Positions 18,230 through 28,371 of a stretch of DNA of 64,000 bases are shown here, one piece after another. The stretch comes from Comamonadaceae bacterium G21597-S1 (lineage in GTDB: Bacteria > Pseudomonadota > Gammaproteobacteria > Burkholderiales > Burkholderiaceae_C), in NCBI GenBank assembly GCA_027214345.1, contig JAPWHR010000012.1:124001-188000 (forward strand). Direction: 5' to 3'. The notes beneath the pieces are model-generated. The model was not told the origin of the DNA. It saw only the letters and a program-made list of their open reading frames with translations, and did not search any database. Within the stretch, counting starts at the first letter, position 1, and each line of letters starts with the position of its first letter. The position numbers and the translations under genes are program-made.

Positions 18230-19627
18230 ATGAAACGTTTCCTGACCTGCCTGTGGCTGCTGGCCAGCCTGGGTGCATCATGGGCCCAAGGCCCCGCTTC
18301 CATCACCCGCTTCACACTCGACAACGGCATGGAGGTGATCGTCCAGCCCGAGCGCCGCGCACCGACAGCCGTACACATGTTGTGGGTGCGGGTGGGCTCG
18401 ATGGACGAGGTGGACGGGACCTCGGGTGTGGCCCATGTGCTCGAACACATGATGTTCAAGGGCACGCCGTCGCTGGCGCCCGGCGAATTCTCGCGCCGCG
18501 TCGCGGCGCTTGGCGGACGCGAGAACGCGTTCACCGCGCGCGACTACACCGGTTACTACCAGCAGATACCGGCCGACCGGCTGCGCGAGGTGATGCAGCT
18601 CGAGGCCGACCGCTTCGCCCACAATCAGTGGCCCGACGCCGAGTTCACGCGCGAGATCGAGGTCGTCAAGGAGGAACGGCGCATGCGCACCGAGGACAAT
18701 CCCCGCGCCCGGGTCTACGAGGCCCTGAACGCCGTGACCTTCGTCGCCTCGCCGTATCGGCGCCCCATCGTCGGCTGGATGAACGATCTCGATGCCATGA
18801 CGGCCGACGACGTCCGCGCCTTCCACAAGCGCTGGTACGTGCCGGCCAACGCCGCCGTCGTCATCGCCGGCGACGTCGACCCGCAGCAGGTACGTGCATG
18901 GGCGCAGCAGACCTATGGTGCGATTCCATCGGCCGCCGTGCCGGTGCGCAAACCCAGGCTCGAGCCAGCGCAATCGGGGCTGCGCCGGATCGAGGTCAAG
19001 GCGCCGGCCGAGCAGGCCTACACGGTGCTGGCGTTCAAGGTGCCCAGCCTGGAGGCCGCGGCGCTGGGCGGCGGCGAGGTCACCGAACCGACCCGCGATG
19101 CGTTGGCCCTGACCGTGTTGTCGGCTGTGCTCGACGGTTACCGCGGAGCGCGGTTGGAGCGTGCGTTGACGCAGGGCACAGACCGGGTGGCCGACAGTGC
19201 CGGTGCCGGTTACGGCCTGTGGGGCCGCGGGCCGCAGCTGTTTTCGCTCGACGGCGTGCCGGCCCAGGGTCGCACGGCGGCCGAGGTCGAGGCCGCGTTG
19301 CGCGAACAGGTGGCACGGATTGCGCGCGAGGGCGTGTCGGGCGAGGAACTGGCGCGCGTGAAGACACAATGGATGGCCTCGGAGGTCTACAAGCTCGACT
19401 CCCTGTTCAGCCAGGCGCGGGCGCTGGGCAGTTATTGGGCGCTCGGGCTGCCGCTGGACGCTGGCGAACGACTGGTCGCGTTGCTGCGCACGGTCACGGC
19501 CGAGCAGGTACAGGCGGTGGCACGGCGTTATTTCGGCGACGACCAACTGACGGTCGCGGTGCTGCGTCCGCAGCCGGTCGATACCAGCCGCAAGCCGCGA
19601 CCTGCGGCCGCGGGCATTCGCCACTAG
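18230..19627 (+). CDS. M16-family zinc metallopeptidase, catalytic subunit
   Basis: A 465-residue pitrilysin-type peptidase. Residues 1-19 form a signal peptide, so the protein is periplasmic. The inverted zinc motif HVLEH (H-x-x-E-H) lies near residue 70, with the third ligand in the following LEADRFAH helix. The N-terminal RFTLDNGMEVIV and the late R/Y region RVADSAGAGYG are as in processing-peptidase beta-type subunits. It is followed after 8 bp by a second M16 gene without the zinc site, so the two probably form a heterodimer. The pair next to ftsY, rsmD and coaD is common in betaproteobacteria. Confidence 0.92.
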   Translation: MKRFLTCLWLLASLGASWAQGPASITRFTLDNGMEVIVQPERRAPTAVHMLWVRVGSMDEVDGTSGVAHVLEHMMFKGTPSLAPGEFSRRVAALGGRENAFTARDYTGYYQQIPADRLREVMQLEADRFAHNQWPDAEFTREIEVVKEERRMRTEDNPRARVYEALNAVTFVASPYRRPIVGWMNDLDAMTADDVRAFHKRWYVPANAAVVIAGDVDPQQVRAWAQQTYGAIPSAAVPVRKPRLEPAQSGLRRIEVKAPAEQAYTVLAFKVPSLEAAALGGGEVTEPTRDALALTVLSAVLDGYRGARLERALTQGTDRVADSAGAGYGLWGRGPQLFSLDGVPAQGRTAAEVEAALREQVARIAREGVSGEELARVKTQWMASEVYKLDSLFSQARALGSYWALGLPLDAGERLVALLRTVTAEQVQAVARRYFGDDQLTVAVLRPQPVDTSRKPRPAAAGIRH

Positions 19628-19635
19628 GTTCCATC

Positions 19636-20994
19636 ATGATGAACAGCATGTTTCGTTGTCTGGCGGTAGCCGCCCTTGCACTCGGATTCATCTCGGGCGC
19701 CATTGCGGCGATCCCGATCGAGCACTGGACCCAGCCAGGTGGTGCGCAGGTCTACCTGGTGCAGAGCCGCAACCTGCCGATGGTCGACGTGCAGATCGAC
19801 TTCGATGCCGGAGCGCGGCGCGACCCGGTCGACAAGGCGGGCCTGGCCAGCGTGACCGCGGCGATGGCCTCGCGCGGCATCCGCGCCAGCGCCGCCGGGC
19901 CGGCGCTGGACGAAAACGCGCTGGGCGAAGCCTGGGCCGACCTCGGGGCATCGTTCGGCGCCAGTGCCGGCAATGACCGCATGGGTTTCTCGCTGCGCAG
20001 CCTGACCTATCCGGACCTGCTGCCGCGCGTGATCGCACTGGCCGCGCGGCAACTCGGCGCACCGGCGTTTCCTGTCGCGGTCTGGCAACGCGAACGTGAG
20101 CAGATGATCGCGTCGATCAAGGAATCCGACACGCGGCCGGCCACCGTTGCCGCCAAGGCGTTCGCGACCGCCGTGTACGGCGACCATCCCTACGGCTATC
20201 GGCCGACCGAAGCCAGCCTGTCGGCCATCGGGGTCGACGACATGCGTGGCCTGTATCGGCGGGCGATCCGGCCGTGCCGGGCCAAGGTCTCGATTGTCGG
20301 TGACGTCTCGCGCGAACAGGCCGATGTGTTGGTCACGGGCCTGTTCGCGCAGCTGGCGCAGTCGTCCGACGGCGCCGCATGCGCGCCGCTGCCGCCGGTG
20401 CCGGAGGTCGCAGTCTTGACGCAGCCGGGCGAGACCCGCGCGATCCCGTTCGATTCGGCCCAGGCCCATGTGCTGATCGGCCAGCCCGGCATCCGGCGCA
20501 ACGACCCGGACTTCCTGGCGCTGACGGTGGGCAACTACGTGCTGGGCGGCGGCGGTTTCGTCTCGCGCCTGTATTCGGAGGTGCGCGAGAAGCGGGGCCT
20601 GAGCTACAGCGTCTACAGCTATTTCGCGCCGGGCCTGCATGCGGGGGCATTCACCGTCGGCTTGCAGACCCGGCCCGACCAGGCCGAACAGGCCATCGCC
20701 CTGTCGCGCGAGATCGTCGCGCGTTTCGTGCAGGAGGGGCCGTCCGAGCAGGAACTGCAGGCGGCCAAGTTCAACCTGATCGGCGGTTTCGCATTGCGCC
20801 TGGACAGCAACCGCAAGCTGCTCGACAACGTGGCCAACATCGCGTGGAACGATCTGCCGTTCGACTACCTCGACAGCTGGACCGCGGCTGTCGAACGACT
20901 GACCGTGGCCGACGTCAAGGCGGCCTTTGCACGTGCCTTGCGGCCGCAGAGCATGGTCACGGTGGTGGTGGGGGCGCGCGACAAGTCGCCTTGA
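19636..20994 (+). CDS. M16-family peptidase-like protein, non-catalytic partner
   Basis: A 452-residue M16-fold protein with a signal peptide of about 24 residues ending AIAA. No H-x-x-E-H is present: the equivalent helix reads GLASVTAAMASRGI, so zinc cannot bind. The C-terminal substrate-binding motif is intact (GGGGFVSRLYSEVREKRGLSY, quoted as GGGGFVSRLYSEVR then EKRGLSYSVYSYF), as in alpha-type subunits such as YmxG/MPP-alpha. It would complete the chamber formed by the upstream catalytic subunit. The first of two adjacent ATG codons was chosen. Confidence 0.9.
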   Translation: MMNSMFRCLAVAALALGFISGAIAAIPIEHWTQPGGAQVYLVQSRNLPMVDVQIDFDAGARRDPVDKAGLASVTAAMASRGIRASAAGPALDENALGEAWADLGASFGASAGNDRMGFSLRSLTYPDLLPRVIALAARQLGAPAFPVAVWQREREQMIASIKESDTRPATVAAKAFATAVYGDHPYGYRPTEASLSAIGVDDMRGLYRRAIRPCRAKVSIVGDVSREQADVLVTGLFAQLAQSSDGAACAPLPPVPEVAVLTQPGETRAIPFDSAQAHVLIGQPGIRRNDPDFLALTVGNYVLGGGGFVSRLYSEVREKRGLSYSVYSYFAPGLHAGAFTVGLQTRPDQAEQAIALSREIVARFVQEGPSEQELQAAKFNLIGGFALRLDSNRKLLDNVANIAWNDLPFDYLDSWTAAVERLTVADVKAAFARALRPQSMVTVVVGARDKSP

Positions 20995-21064
20995 TGCGCC
21001 CGCGCCGGGTCCGCCGCGGGTATTGGGTGCGACGCGCCCCGGGGCTCGGGTTAAGCTCGCGGCC

Positions 21065-21724
21065 ATGGTCAAGCAAGTCTCCAGGTCCGTACCGCGCCGC
21101 GCTGGCGGCGCCAACGTGAAACCGCGCACGGCCGGTCCGGCGCCGAACCCCTCGGGAGCCCATGTCGTACGTATCGTGGGCGGACGCTGGAAGCGGACCC
21201 GGTTGCCGGTGCTCTCGCGCCCGGGCCTGCGTCCGACGCCGGACCGGGTGCGCGAGACGGTCTTCAACTGGCTCGGGCAGGACCTGGGCGGCTGGCGCTG
21301 TGTCGATGCGTTCGCGGGCACCGGGGCATTGGGCTTCGAGGCTGCCTCGCGCGGTGCCGCCGATGTGCTGCTGGTCGAGCAGGACCGGGCCCTGGTACTG
21401 CAACTGGCGCAGGTGCAGCAGCGGCTGCAGGCCGACATGGTACGGATCCAGCGCGGCGACGCCGTCGCCATGCTGCGCGGCCTGCCGCACGCCAGCGTGG
21501 ATGCGGTGTTCCTCGATCCGCCGTTCGATGGCGTGGACCTGTTCGCCCCGGCGCTGGCCGCTGCGGCGGCCATATTGCGTCCCGGCGGCGTGATCTACCT
21601 CGAGGCGCCGGTCGCGTGGGACGATGGCATGGCCGGATCGTGCGGGCTGGTCGTGGTGCGGCACCTGAAGGCCGGCATGGTGCACGCGCACCTGATGCGG
21701 CTCGCCGGAACCCACCATGCATAA
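21065..21724 (+). CDS. rsmD: 16S rRNA (guanine-966 N2)-methyltransferase RsmD
   Basis: A 219-residue SAM-dependent methyltransferase that modifies G966 of 16S rRNA. Recognisable motifs are the RIVGGRWKR start of the core, LRPTPDRVRETVFNWL, motif I DAFAGTGALGFEAASRGA, and motif IV DPPFD, which holds the catalytic loop. An extra basic N-terminal tail of about 35 residues precedes the core. The ATG at 21065 is the first reasonable start after the M16 stop. The gene lies 44 bp before coaD, the usual partner. Confidence 0.95.
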   Translation: MVKQVSRSVPRRAGGANVKPRTAGPAPNPSGAHVVRIVGGRWKRTRLPVLSRPGLRPTPDRVRETVFNWLGQDLGGWRCVDAFAGTGALGFEAASRGAADVLLVEQDRALVLQLAQVQQRLQADMVRIQRGDAVAMLRGLPHASVDAVFLDPPFDGVDLFAPALAAAAAILRPGGVIYLEAPVAWDDGMAGSCGLVVVRHLKAGMVHAHLMRLAGTHHA

Positions 21725-21768
21725 TGCGGCGCATGAGTCGTTCTGACGACGGTTCCCTGGAGCGATCC

Positions 21769-22281
21769 ATGCAAAACCAGATCATTGCTGTTTATCCGGG
21801 GACTTTCGACCCCATGACCCTGGGCCACGAGGACGTCGTGCGCCGCGCCGCGCAGTTGTTCAGTCGCATCATCGTGGCCGTGGCGGCCGGACACCACAAG
21901 AAGGCGATGTTCTCGCTCGAGGAACGTGTAGAGATGGCGCGCGAGGTCGTGCGCCCGTATCCGCATGTCACGGTCGAGAGCTTCAACGGACTGATGCGCG
22001 ATTTCGTCGTCGCGCGTGGTGCCAAGGCCATGGTGCGCGGCCTGCGCGCCGTGACCGACTTCGACTACGAGTTCCAGCTCGCCGGCATGAACCGGTCGCT
22101 GATGCCCGACGTCGAGACGGTCTTCCTGACCCCCAGCGACAAGTACCAGTTCATCTCGAGCACCTTCGTGCGCGAGATCGCGGTGCTCGGCGGCGAGGTC
22201 GACAACTTCGTCGAGCCCTATGTATTGCGCCGACTAACCGAGAAGGTGCAGTCGCTCAAGGCAGCGCCGCCGGCCGGCTGA
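21769..22281 (+). CDS. coaD: Phosphopantetheine adenylyltransferase CoaD
   Basis: A 170-residue nucleotidyltransferase that joins 4'-phosphopantetheine and ATP to give dephospho-CoA, the fourth step of CoA synthesis. The signature YPGTFDPMTLGH contains the nucleotide-binding T-x-G-H. RGLRAVTDFDYEFQLAGMN and ISSTFVREIA are the other family segments. The ATG at 21769 has GGAG six bases upstream and gives the standard start, so the longer frames were rejected. Length equals the family norm. Confidence 0.97.
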   Translation: MQNQIIAVYPGTFDPMTLGHEDVVRRAAQLFSRIIVAVAAGHHKKAMFSLEERVEMAREVVRPYPHVTVESFNGLMRDFVVARGAKAMVRGLRAVTDFDYEFQLAGMNRSLMPDVETVFLTPSDKYQFISSTFVREIAVLGGEVDNFVEPYVLRRLTEKVQSLKAAPPAG

Positions 22282-22294
22282 TCCGCGGCGGTCG

Positions 22295-23035
22295 TCAACG
22301 GACAGTCGACGTCGTCGTCGCCGCCGGCGCAAGTGGCGGCAGGCGTTCCAGCCACTGCAGCAGCAGCGTGTTCACGCGCTCGGGCTGCTCCATGGTCAGC
22401 ATGTGGCCGCATTGTTCGATCATTTCCAGTTGCGCTTGCGGCGCCAGCGCGGCGATCTCGCGCGAGCATTCCGGCGGCGTCAGCTGGTCGGCATCGCCAC
22501 AGACGACGAGCACCGGGCACCGCAGCGCGGGCAGGTGCGCGCGTGCATCGGGCCGGGCCATGATGGCGCGGTTCTGCCGGATCAGTTGCGCGGCGCCGGC
22601 GTTCATCACGAAATCCAGGTAACGCTGGACCAGGCCCTGGTCGGCGGCATGGCTGGCATGGAAGGCCAGTGGCACGTTGGCCCGCAGGACCTCGGCAGCA
22701 CGTCCGTCGGCAAACAGGCCGATGGCGGCCTCGCGAAGGGCCCGGATCTCGTCGGTCTCCGGCCGCGCCGAGCTGCCGAGCAGGGCCAGGCCCCGGATGC
22801 GCTCGGGCGCCTGGTGCGCCACCTGCATTGCGACGATGCCGCCCATGGACGCCCCGCACAGGATCAGGTCGCCCGGATGTTCTTGCAGCAGCGTGTGCGC
22901 CATGGCTTCGATCGTGTCGCAGCGCGCATGGACGTCGGTCACGTGGGGCCGCAGTTGCGCGGGCAGTGCGGCGAGTTGCGCCTGCCACATCACGTGGTCG
23001 GAAGCAAGGCCAGGAAGCAGGATCAGTTGGGTCAT
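22295..23035 (-). CDS. Alpha/beta-fold hydrolase
   Basis: A 246-residue hydrolase. The oxyanion strand LILLPGLASDHVMW starts the protein. The nucleophile elbow is GASMGG (Ser near residue 63), the acid is in VVCGDADQLTPP, and the histidine is in EQCGHMLTMEQP. The cap region and length match the esterase/MenH-like group. No pathway partner is adjacent: it is convergent with coaD (13 bp gap) and divergent from the stress-protein gene. The substrate cannot be inferred. Confidence 0.85.
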   Translation of the reverse strand: MTQLILLPGLASDHVMWQAQLAALPAQLRPHVTDVHARCDTIEAMAHTLLQEHPGDLILCGASMGGIVAMQVAHQAPERIRGLALLGSSARPETDEIRALREAAIGLFADGRAAEVLRANVPLAFHASHAADQGLVQRYLDFVMNAGAAQLIRQNRAIMARPDARAHLPALRCPVLVVCGDADQLTPPECSREIAALAPQAQLEMIEQCGHMLTMEQPERVNTLLLQWLERLPPLAPAATTTSTVR

Positions 23036-23169
23036 GGCAGGTGTGGGTGCGCCGGGGGCATCGGGTATTCCCGGTGGGATGGTCGTGGTCAGGGGGAATT
23101 ATCCGACGCGCTCCGCCCGACACGGTATGCTGGGACCCGAATGTCGAATTTCGTGAACGGAGAATCACC

Positions 23170-23634
23170 ATGAAACTGTTGTTGCCGGTCGATGGATCGG
23201 ATGTGTCCCTCAAGGCCGTGCAGGTGGCGATGTCGCTGTTGCAGCAGGGCCTGGCCGCCGAGATCGTGCTGGCCAACGTGCAGGAGCCCGCCAATCTGTA
23301 TGAAATGATGACCGCTCCCGACCCCGAGGTGCTCGAGCGGGTCAGCCAGGAGGCCGGTGCCGACATCCTCGAGCCGGCGAAGGCGATGCTGACGATGGCC
23401 AGGATCGCATACGAATCCGAAGTGGCCGGCGGTGACCCGGCGCACACCATCGTCGATATCGCCGAGCGTTACGGTTGCGACATGATCGTCATGGGCGCGC
23501 GCGGCACGAGTGCCTTGCGCAGCGCATTGCTGGGATCGGTGTCCAACGAGGTGCTGCATGCGGCCCGCGTACCGGTGATGATCGTCAAGGCGGACGAAGA
23601 AAAGGATCCGCCCGACGAGGAGAGCCTGGCGTGA
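23170..23634 (+). CDS. Universal stress protein (UspA family)
   Basis: A 154-residue single-domain Usp protein. It begins MKLLLPVDGSDVSLKAV and ends with the ATP-binding pattern G-x2-G-x9-G-S/T, seen as GARGTSALRSALLGSVS, then VPVMIVK. These ATP-binding members usually form dimers and are induced by stress or growth arrest. GGAG lies upstream of the ATG. It sits 39 bp before the histidine phosphatase gene in the same direction. A 10-residue acidic tail (DEEKDPPDEE) follows the domain. Confidence 0.92.
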   Translation: MKLLLPVDGSDVSLKAVQVAMSLLQQGLAAEIVLANVQEPANLYEMMTAPDPEVLERVSQEAGADILEPAKAMLTMARIAYESEVAGGDPAHTIVDIAERYGCDMIVMGARGTSALRSALLGSVSNEVLHAARVPVMIVKADEEKDPPDEESLA

Positions 23635-23673
23635 GCGTCCGGCACGGATGGCCGTGCGTCGGATAATCGACCC

Positions 23674-24360
23674 ATGACCGAATTGATCCTGATCCGCCAC
23701 GGCGAGACCGACTGGAACCGGGAACTGCGTTTCCAGGGGCAGATCGACGTGCCGCTCAACGCCACGGGTTTCGAGCAGGCGCGCCGCGTCGCCGAGCGGC
23801 TGGCCGGAGAGACGGTGCATCACCTGGTGTGCAGCGACCTGTTGCGCACCCGCCAGACGGCCGAGGCGCCGTCCCGGCAACTGGCACTGGCGCCGGTCGC
23901 GGATCCGGGCCTGCGCGAACAAGGTTTTGGTGTCGTCGACGGATTGCGGGTCGAAGACATACAGCAGCGGTTCCCCAGGGAGTGGACACGCTGGACGGAG
24001 TTCGACGCCGATTACGCGTTCGATGGCGGCGAATGCACGCGGGCCTTCCATGTCCGGGTGATGGAGGCGTTGCGGCGCCTGGCGCATGAACGGGCAGGCC
24101 AGCGCCTGGTGGTCGTCACCCATGGCGGGGTACTCGACATGGTGTATCGCACGGCCACCGGCCAGTCCCTGTCCGGGCCGCGCCAGAGCGTGATTCCCAA
24201 TGGTGGCATCAGCCGGGTGCGCATGAACGATGCCGCCGTCGAGATCCTGAGCTGGGCCGAGACGCAGCATCTCGCAGGCATGCCCGCGCAGCCGGTCTAT
24301 GACCAGCGCAAGCTGGCGCCCGAGGTTCAGGCGGAAACGGCCAATCCCAGCGTGGAGTAA
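23674..24360 (+). CDS. Histidine phosphatase / phosphoglycerate-mutase-like protein
   Basis: A 228-residue member of the histidine phosphatase superfamily. LILIRHGETDWN carries the phospho-accepting His, VCSDLLRTRQTAE the second arginine region, and VVVTHGGVLDMV the second active-site histidine. It resembles GpmB-type cofactor-independent phosphatases rather than glycolytic mutase, because the glutamate region LREQGFGVVDGL deviates from the usual LRE..FG..EG. The last 34 bp overlap the end of the convergent TPR-protein gene. Confidence 0.88.
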   Translation: MTELILIRHGETDWNRELRFQGQIDVPLNATGFEQARRVAERLAGETVHHLVCSDLLRTRQTAEAPSRQLALAPVADPGLREQGFGVVDGLRVEDIQQRFPREWTRWTEFDADYAFDGGECTRAFHVRVMEALRRLAHERAGQRLVVVTHGGVLDMVYRTATGQSLSGPRQSVIPNGGISRVRMNDAAVEILSWAETQHLAGMPAQPVYDQRKLAPEVQAETANPSVE

Positions 24361-25670
24361 CAGCGTTGCGCCATCCGGCGCAGTCGCCGGGATTGCGGCT
24401 GCTGGTTCAACCGCGGCTGCAACTGCTGCTGCGCGGCATTCCAGTGGCCGGCGTGCATCAACGCATCGAGATGGATCTGCTCGAACAGGTCGCGTTGCGC
24501 ATGGCTGCCGCCGATCCGCAGCAACTGCGGCAGGGCCTGCCCCAGCGCATCGATCACCTGGGCATGGCGACCCTGGGCATGGGCCATGAGCCCGTGAGCG
24601 GCCGGCACCGCCACTTGCCGCCAGATCGCATTCGCACCGGCAGGGTCGGCGCCCTTGTCCGCTTGCGTGCCACGGCGCTCGATGTTGTGCAACAGGACCT
24701 GTGCCTGCGGCCGGCCGGCCCGGGCCAGGCCATACAGGTATTGCAGGTCCAGGAACGGCAGCACCTGGTCGTCGAGTCGTTGCGCCAGATGGTCGGCCAC
24801 GTCCTGCCATCGGTCGCCGACGTCGATACCGGCCAGCTCCAGCCGCGCCAGCAGCGACACCGCGCCGATCTGGTCCTGTGAATACGACTTGACGACGCCC
24901 CAGACCTGTTCGTCATAGGTCCGCAGCGCCAGGTCGTCCATGCCCAGATCGATCGCGAACAGCGCCAGATGCCACCAGTTGTGCGTCACCATGAAGGAGT
25001 TGAGCCGGGTCCAGGTCGCACTGCTGTGCTCCATGAACTGCAGCCCCTCTTGCAAGCGGCCCTGGGTCAGCATCACGTGGGCCAGCGCGTGCTGGGCCCA
25101 GGGTTCGCGTTCGCTCATGGCCAGGGCCTGCCGCGCTGCGGCTTCGGCCTGCGGCATCAGGTGGCATTGTTCCCAGGCGAAAGCGGCCATGCCGTGCATT
25201 TGCGGCACGTCGCCGCAGGCCGGCAGCGCGGACTGGGCGAGCCGCAACATGCCGACCGCATCTCCGACGTTGAAGCGGTGGTACTGGCCCAGCTTGACCG
25301 ACACCAGGTCGCGCGGATGCAATCGCGCCTGCTCGTCGTGCAACAGCATCGCACGCGCGATGTCACCGTCGACCCAGCACGCGATGGCCTCGACGAAACG
25401 TTGCTCGCGTTCACTGGCCTGCGATGCACTGGCGCGGGACGCCTCGATGAACGGGCGGGCATGGATCGGGCCTTCGCGCGACTCGGCAAACATGTGCAAG
25501 GCCGCGCAGCAGGCCTGCACGATCGCACTGCGATCCTGGTCGGCCGCCGCCAGGATGTTGATCGCGCGCGCCTCGCAGGCGATGAATCCGCCGACGAAGT
25601 CATCGAGTGCGGCCAGGCTGGCCCGGTCCTGCAGATGGACCGGGTTGCCCAGGCAGTCCTGTGCCGTCAT
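24327..25670 (-). CDS. TTC38-like tetratricopeptide-repeat protein
   Basis: A 447-residue cytoplasmic protein with irregular helical repeats. The block AQHALAHVMLTQGRLQEGLQF followed by THNWWHLALFAIDLG resembles the signature of the TTC38 (tetratricopeptide repeat protein 38) family, known from animals and many bacteria but without a firm function. No signal peptide or catalytic motif is seen. Its ATG overlaps the stop of the peptide-binding protein gene (ATGA), so it is translationally coupled to the peptide ABC operon, which suggests a role linked to what that system imports. The C-terminus overlaps the histidine phosphatase gene by 34 bp. Confidence 0.78.
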   Translation of the reverse strand: MTAQDCLGNPVHLQDRASLAALDDFVGGFIACEARAINILAAADQDRSAIVQACCAALHMFAESREGPIHARPFIEASRASASQASEREQRFVEAIACWVDGDIARAMLLHDEQARLHPRDLVSVKLGQYHRFNVGDAVGMLRLAQSALPACGDVPQMHGMAAFAWEQCHLMPQAEAAARQALAMSEREPWAQHALAHVMLTQGRLQEGLQFMEHSSATWTRLNSFMVTHNWWHLALFAIDLGMDDLALRTYDEQVWGVVKSYSQDQIGAVSLLARLELAGIDVGDRWQDVADHLAQRLDDQVLPFLDLQYLYGLARAGRPQAQVLLHNIERRGTQADKGADPAGANAIWRQVAVPAAHGLMAHAQGRHAQVIDALGQALPQLLRIGGSHAQRDLFEQIHLDALMHAGHWNAAQQQLQPRLNQQPQSRRLRRMAQRCYSTLGLAVSA

Positions 25671-27166
25671 CCTCCCCAGGACAGCGCCGACAAGTCGTTG
25701 GCGAAGATCGGCACGTCCTTCCACAGGCCCTTGACGTTCTTGTTCGCCACCGTGACCCACTGCGGCTGGTACAGGAAGCCGTTCACCGCCTCGTTGGCCA
25801 GCATGCGTTGCGCCTCGGCGAGCAGCTTGGCGCGTTCATCGGCGCGCGGCGAGTTCTGGATGCGATCGAACAGGTCGTCGAACTTCTTGCTCTCGTAGCC
25901 CCAGTAGTAGTCCTTGCGCGAGTAGTTGCCCAGGTCGAACGGCTCCACGTGCGAGACGATGGTCATGTCGTAGTTCTTGCTGCCGTAGACGCCGCTGAGC
26001 CACTGCGCCCACTCGACGTTCTCGATCTTGGCGATGATGCCGATCTTGGCCAGTTGCGCGGCGATCACCTCGCCGCCCTGGCGTGCGTACGGCGGTGGCG
26101 GCAGCTTGAGCGACAACTCCAGCGGCGTCTTGATGCCGGCCTCGGCCAGCAGGGCCTTGGCCTTGTCGATGTTGAACGGATTGATGCCGGTGGTGTCCAC
26201 GTAGCCGAAGGCGCCAGGCACGTAGTGGCTGCCGATCGGTGCGCCGTATCCGTCGCCGGCACCATCGATCACCGCCTTGCGGTCGATCGCCATCGAGATG
26301 GCGCGCCGCACGCGCACATCGTCCAGGGGCTTTTTCTTGTTGTTGAACGCCAGGATGGTCTTGGCGCGCGAGCCGCCGATGATGACCTGGAAGCGCGGAT
26401 CGGCCTTGAACTGCGGCACGCCACGCGGCGTGAAACGCGGGAAGGCATCGACGTCGCCGGCCAGCATGGCGGCGATCTGGGCGGCCGGGTCGCTGATGAA
26501 GCGGAAGGTGACCTTCTTCATCTTGATCGCCGACGCATGGCGATAACCGTCCCATTTGGACAACACGACCGAGGAACCCTTGTTCCAGGCGTCGAGCTTG
26601 AACGGGCCGGTGCCGACCGGCTTGGTGCCGTTGGTGTCGGCCGTGCTGGGCTCGACCATCACCGCCGTGCCCTGGCCCAGCTGGAACAGCAGTTCGGGGT
26701 TGATCTCGTTGTTCAGGATCACGACCGTATACGGGTCGATCACCGCGACACGCGCGAACTTGGCGTAGGTGCGCTTGTCCTTGTTGACGCTTTTCTCCGC
26801 GGCCGCGCGTTCGAACGAGAACTTGACGATGTTCGCATCGAAGGGCACGCCGTTCTGGAACTTGGCATCCTTGCGCAGGCGGAAGGTGTAGGTCTTGAGG
26901 TCGGGCGAGATCTCCCAGCTCTCGGCCAGCAGCGGCGTGATCGAGCCGTCGCTGTTGATCTTGACCAGTGTCTCGAAGATGTTGTAGAGCGAGATCTCGG
27001 CAATGGCCGCGGCCGCGCCGCCGGTCGGGTCGAGTCCGGGCGAGGGCTCGAGCGCCATCGCCATGACGATGCTGTCCTTTTTCGACTGGGCCTGTGCAGC
27101 GAACGGCACACTGGCCAGGGCGGCCGTTGCGAGCGAAGTGGTGAGTACGGAGCGGCGATTGACCAT
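25667..27166 (-). CDS. ABC transporter substrate-binding protein, peptide/opine type (SBP_bac_5)
   Basis: A 499-residue periplasmic binding protein. Residues 1-26 are a signal peptide ending AQA. The mature region has the family layout: EPSPGLDPT, LLAESWEISPDLKTYTFRLR, FQNGVPFDANIVKFSFER, then GTGPFKL and DDVRVRRAISMAIDRKAV. It should bind an oligopeptide or related amino compound. It follows the two ATPase genes by 140 bp and overlaps the TTC38-like gene by 4 bp. Having the receptor near the operon's end instead of its beginning is unusual but not rare. Confidence 0.9.
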   Translation of the reverse strand: MVNRRSVLTTSLATAALASVPFAAQAQSKKDSIVMAMALEPSPGLDPTGGAAAAIAEISLYNIFETLVKINSDGSITPLLAESWEISPDLKTYTFRLRKDAKFQNGVPFDANIVKFSFERAAAEKSVNKDKRTYAKFARVAVIDPYTVVILNNEINPELLFQLGQGTAVMVEPSTADTNGTKPVGTGPFKLDAWNKGSSVVLSKWDGYRHASAIKMKKVTFRFISDPAAQIAAMLAGDVDAFPRFTPRGVPQFKADPRFQVIIGGSRAKTILAFNNKKKPLDDVRVRRAISMAIDRKAVIDGAGDGYGAPIGSHYVPGAFGYVDTTGINPFNIDKAKALLAEAGIKTPLELSLKLPPPPYARQGGEVIAAQLAKIGIIAKIENVEWAQWLSGVYGSKNYDMTIVSHVEPFDLGNYSRKDYYWGYESKKFDDLFDRIQNSPRADERAKLLAEAQRMLANEAVNGFLYQPQWVTVANKNVKGLWKDVPIFANDLSALSWGG

Positions 27167-27306
27167 GATCCAAGTTTCCTTTCAGTGGGTTTGCGGATGA
27201 CCGCATGGCTGCGCGGTGCCAAATTCAGACAATAGCATGACGGCCGCGACCCGGATAGCGCTTGGCGTCATGAATAACCCTTGCCGCCAGACCCGGCCTG
27301 GGGTGC

Positions 27307-28367
<1,061 letters not shown>

Positions 28368-28371
<4 letters not shown>

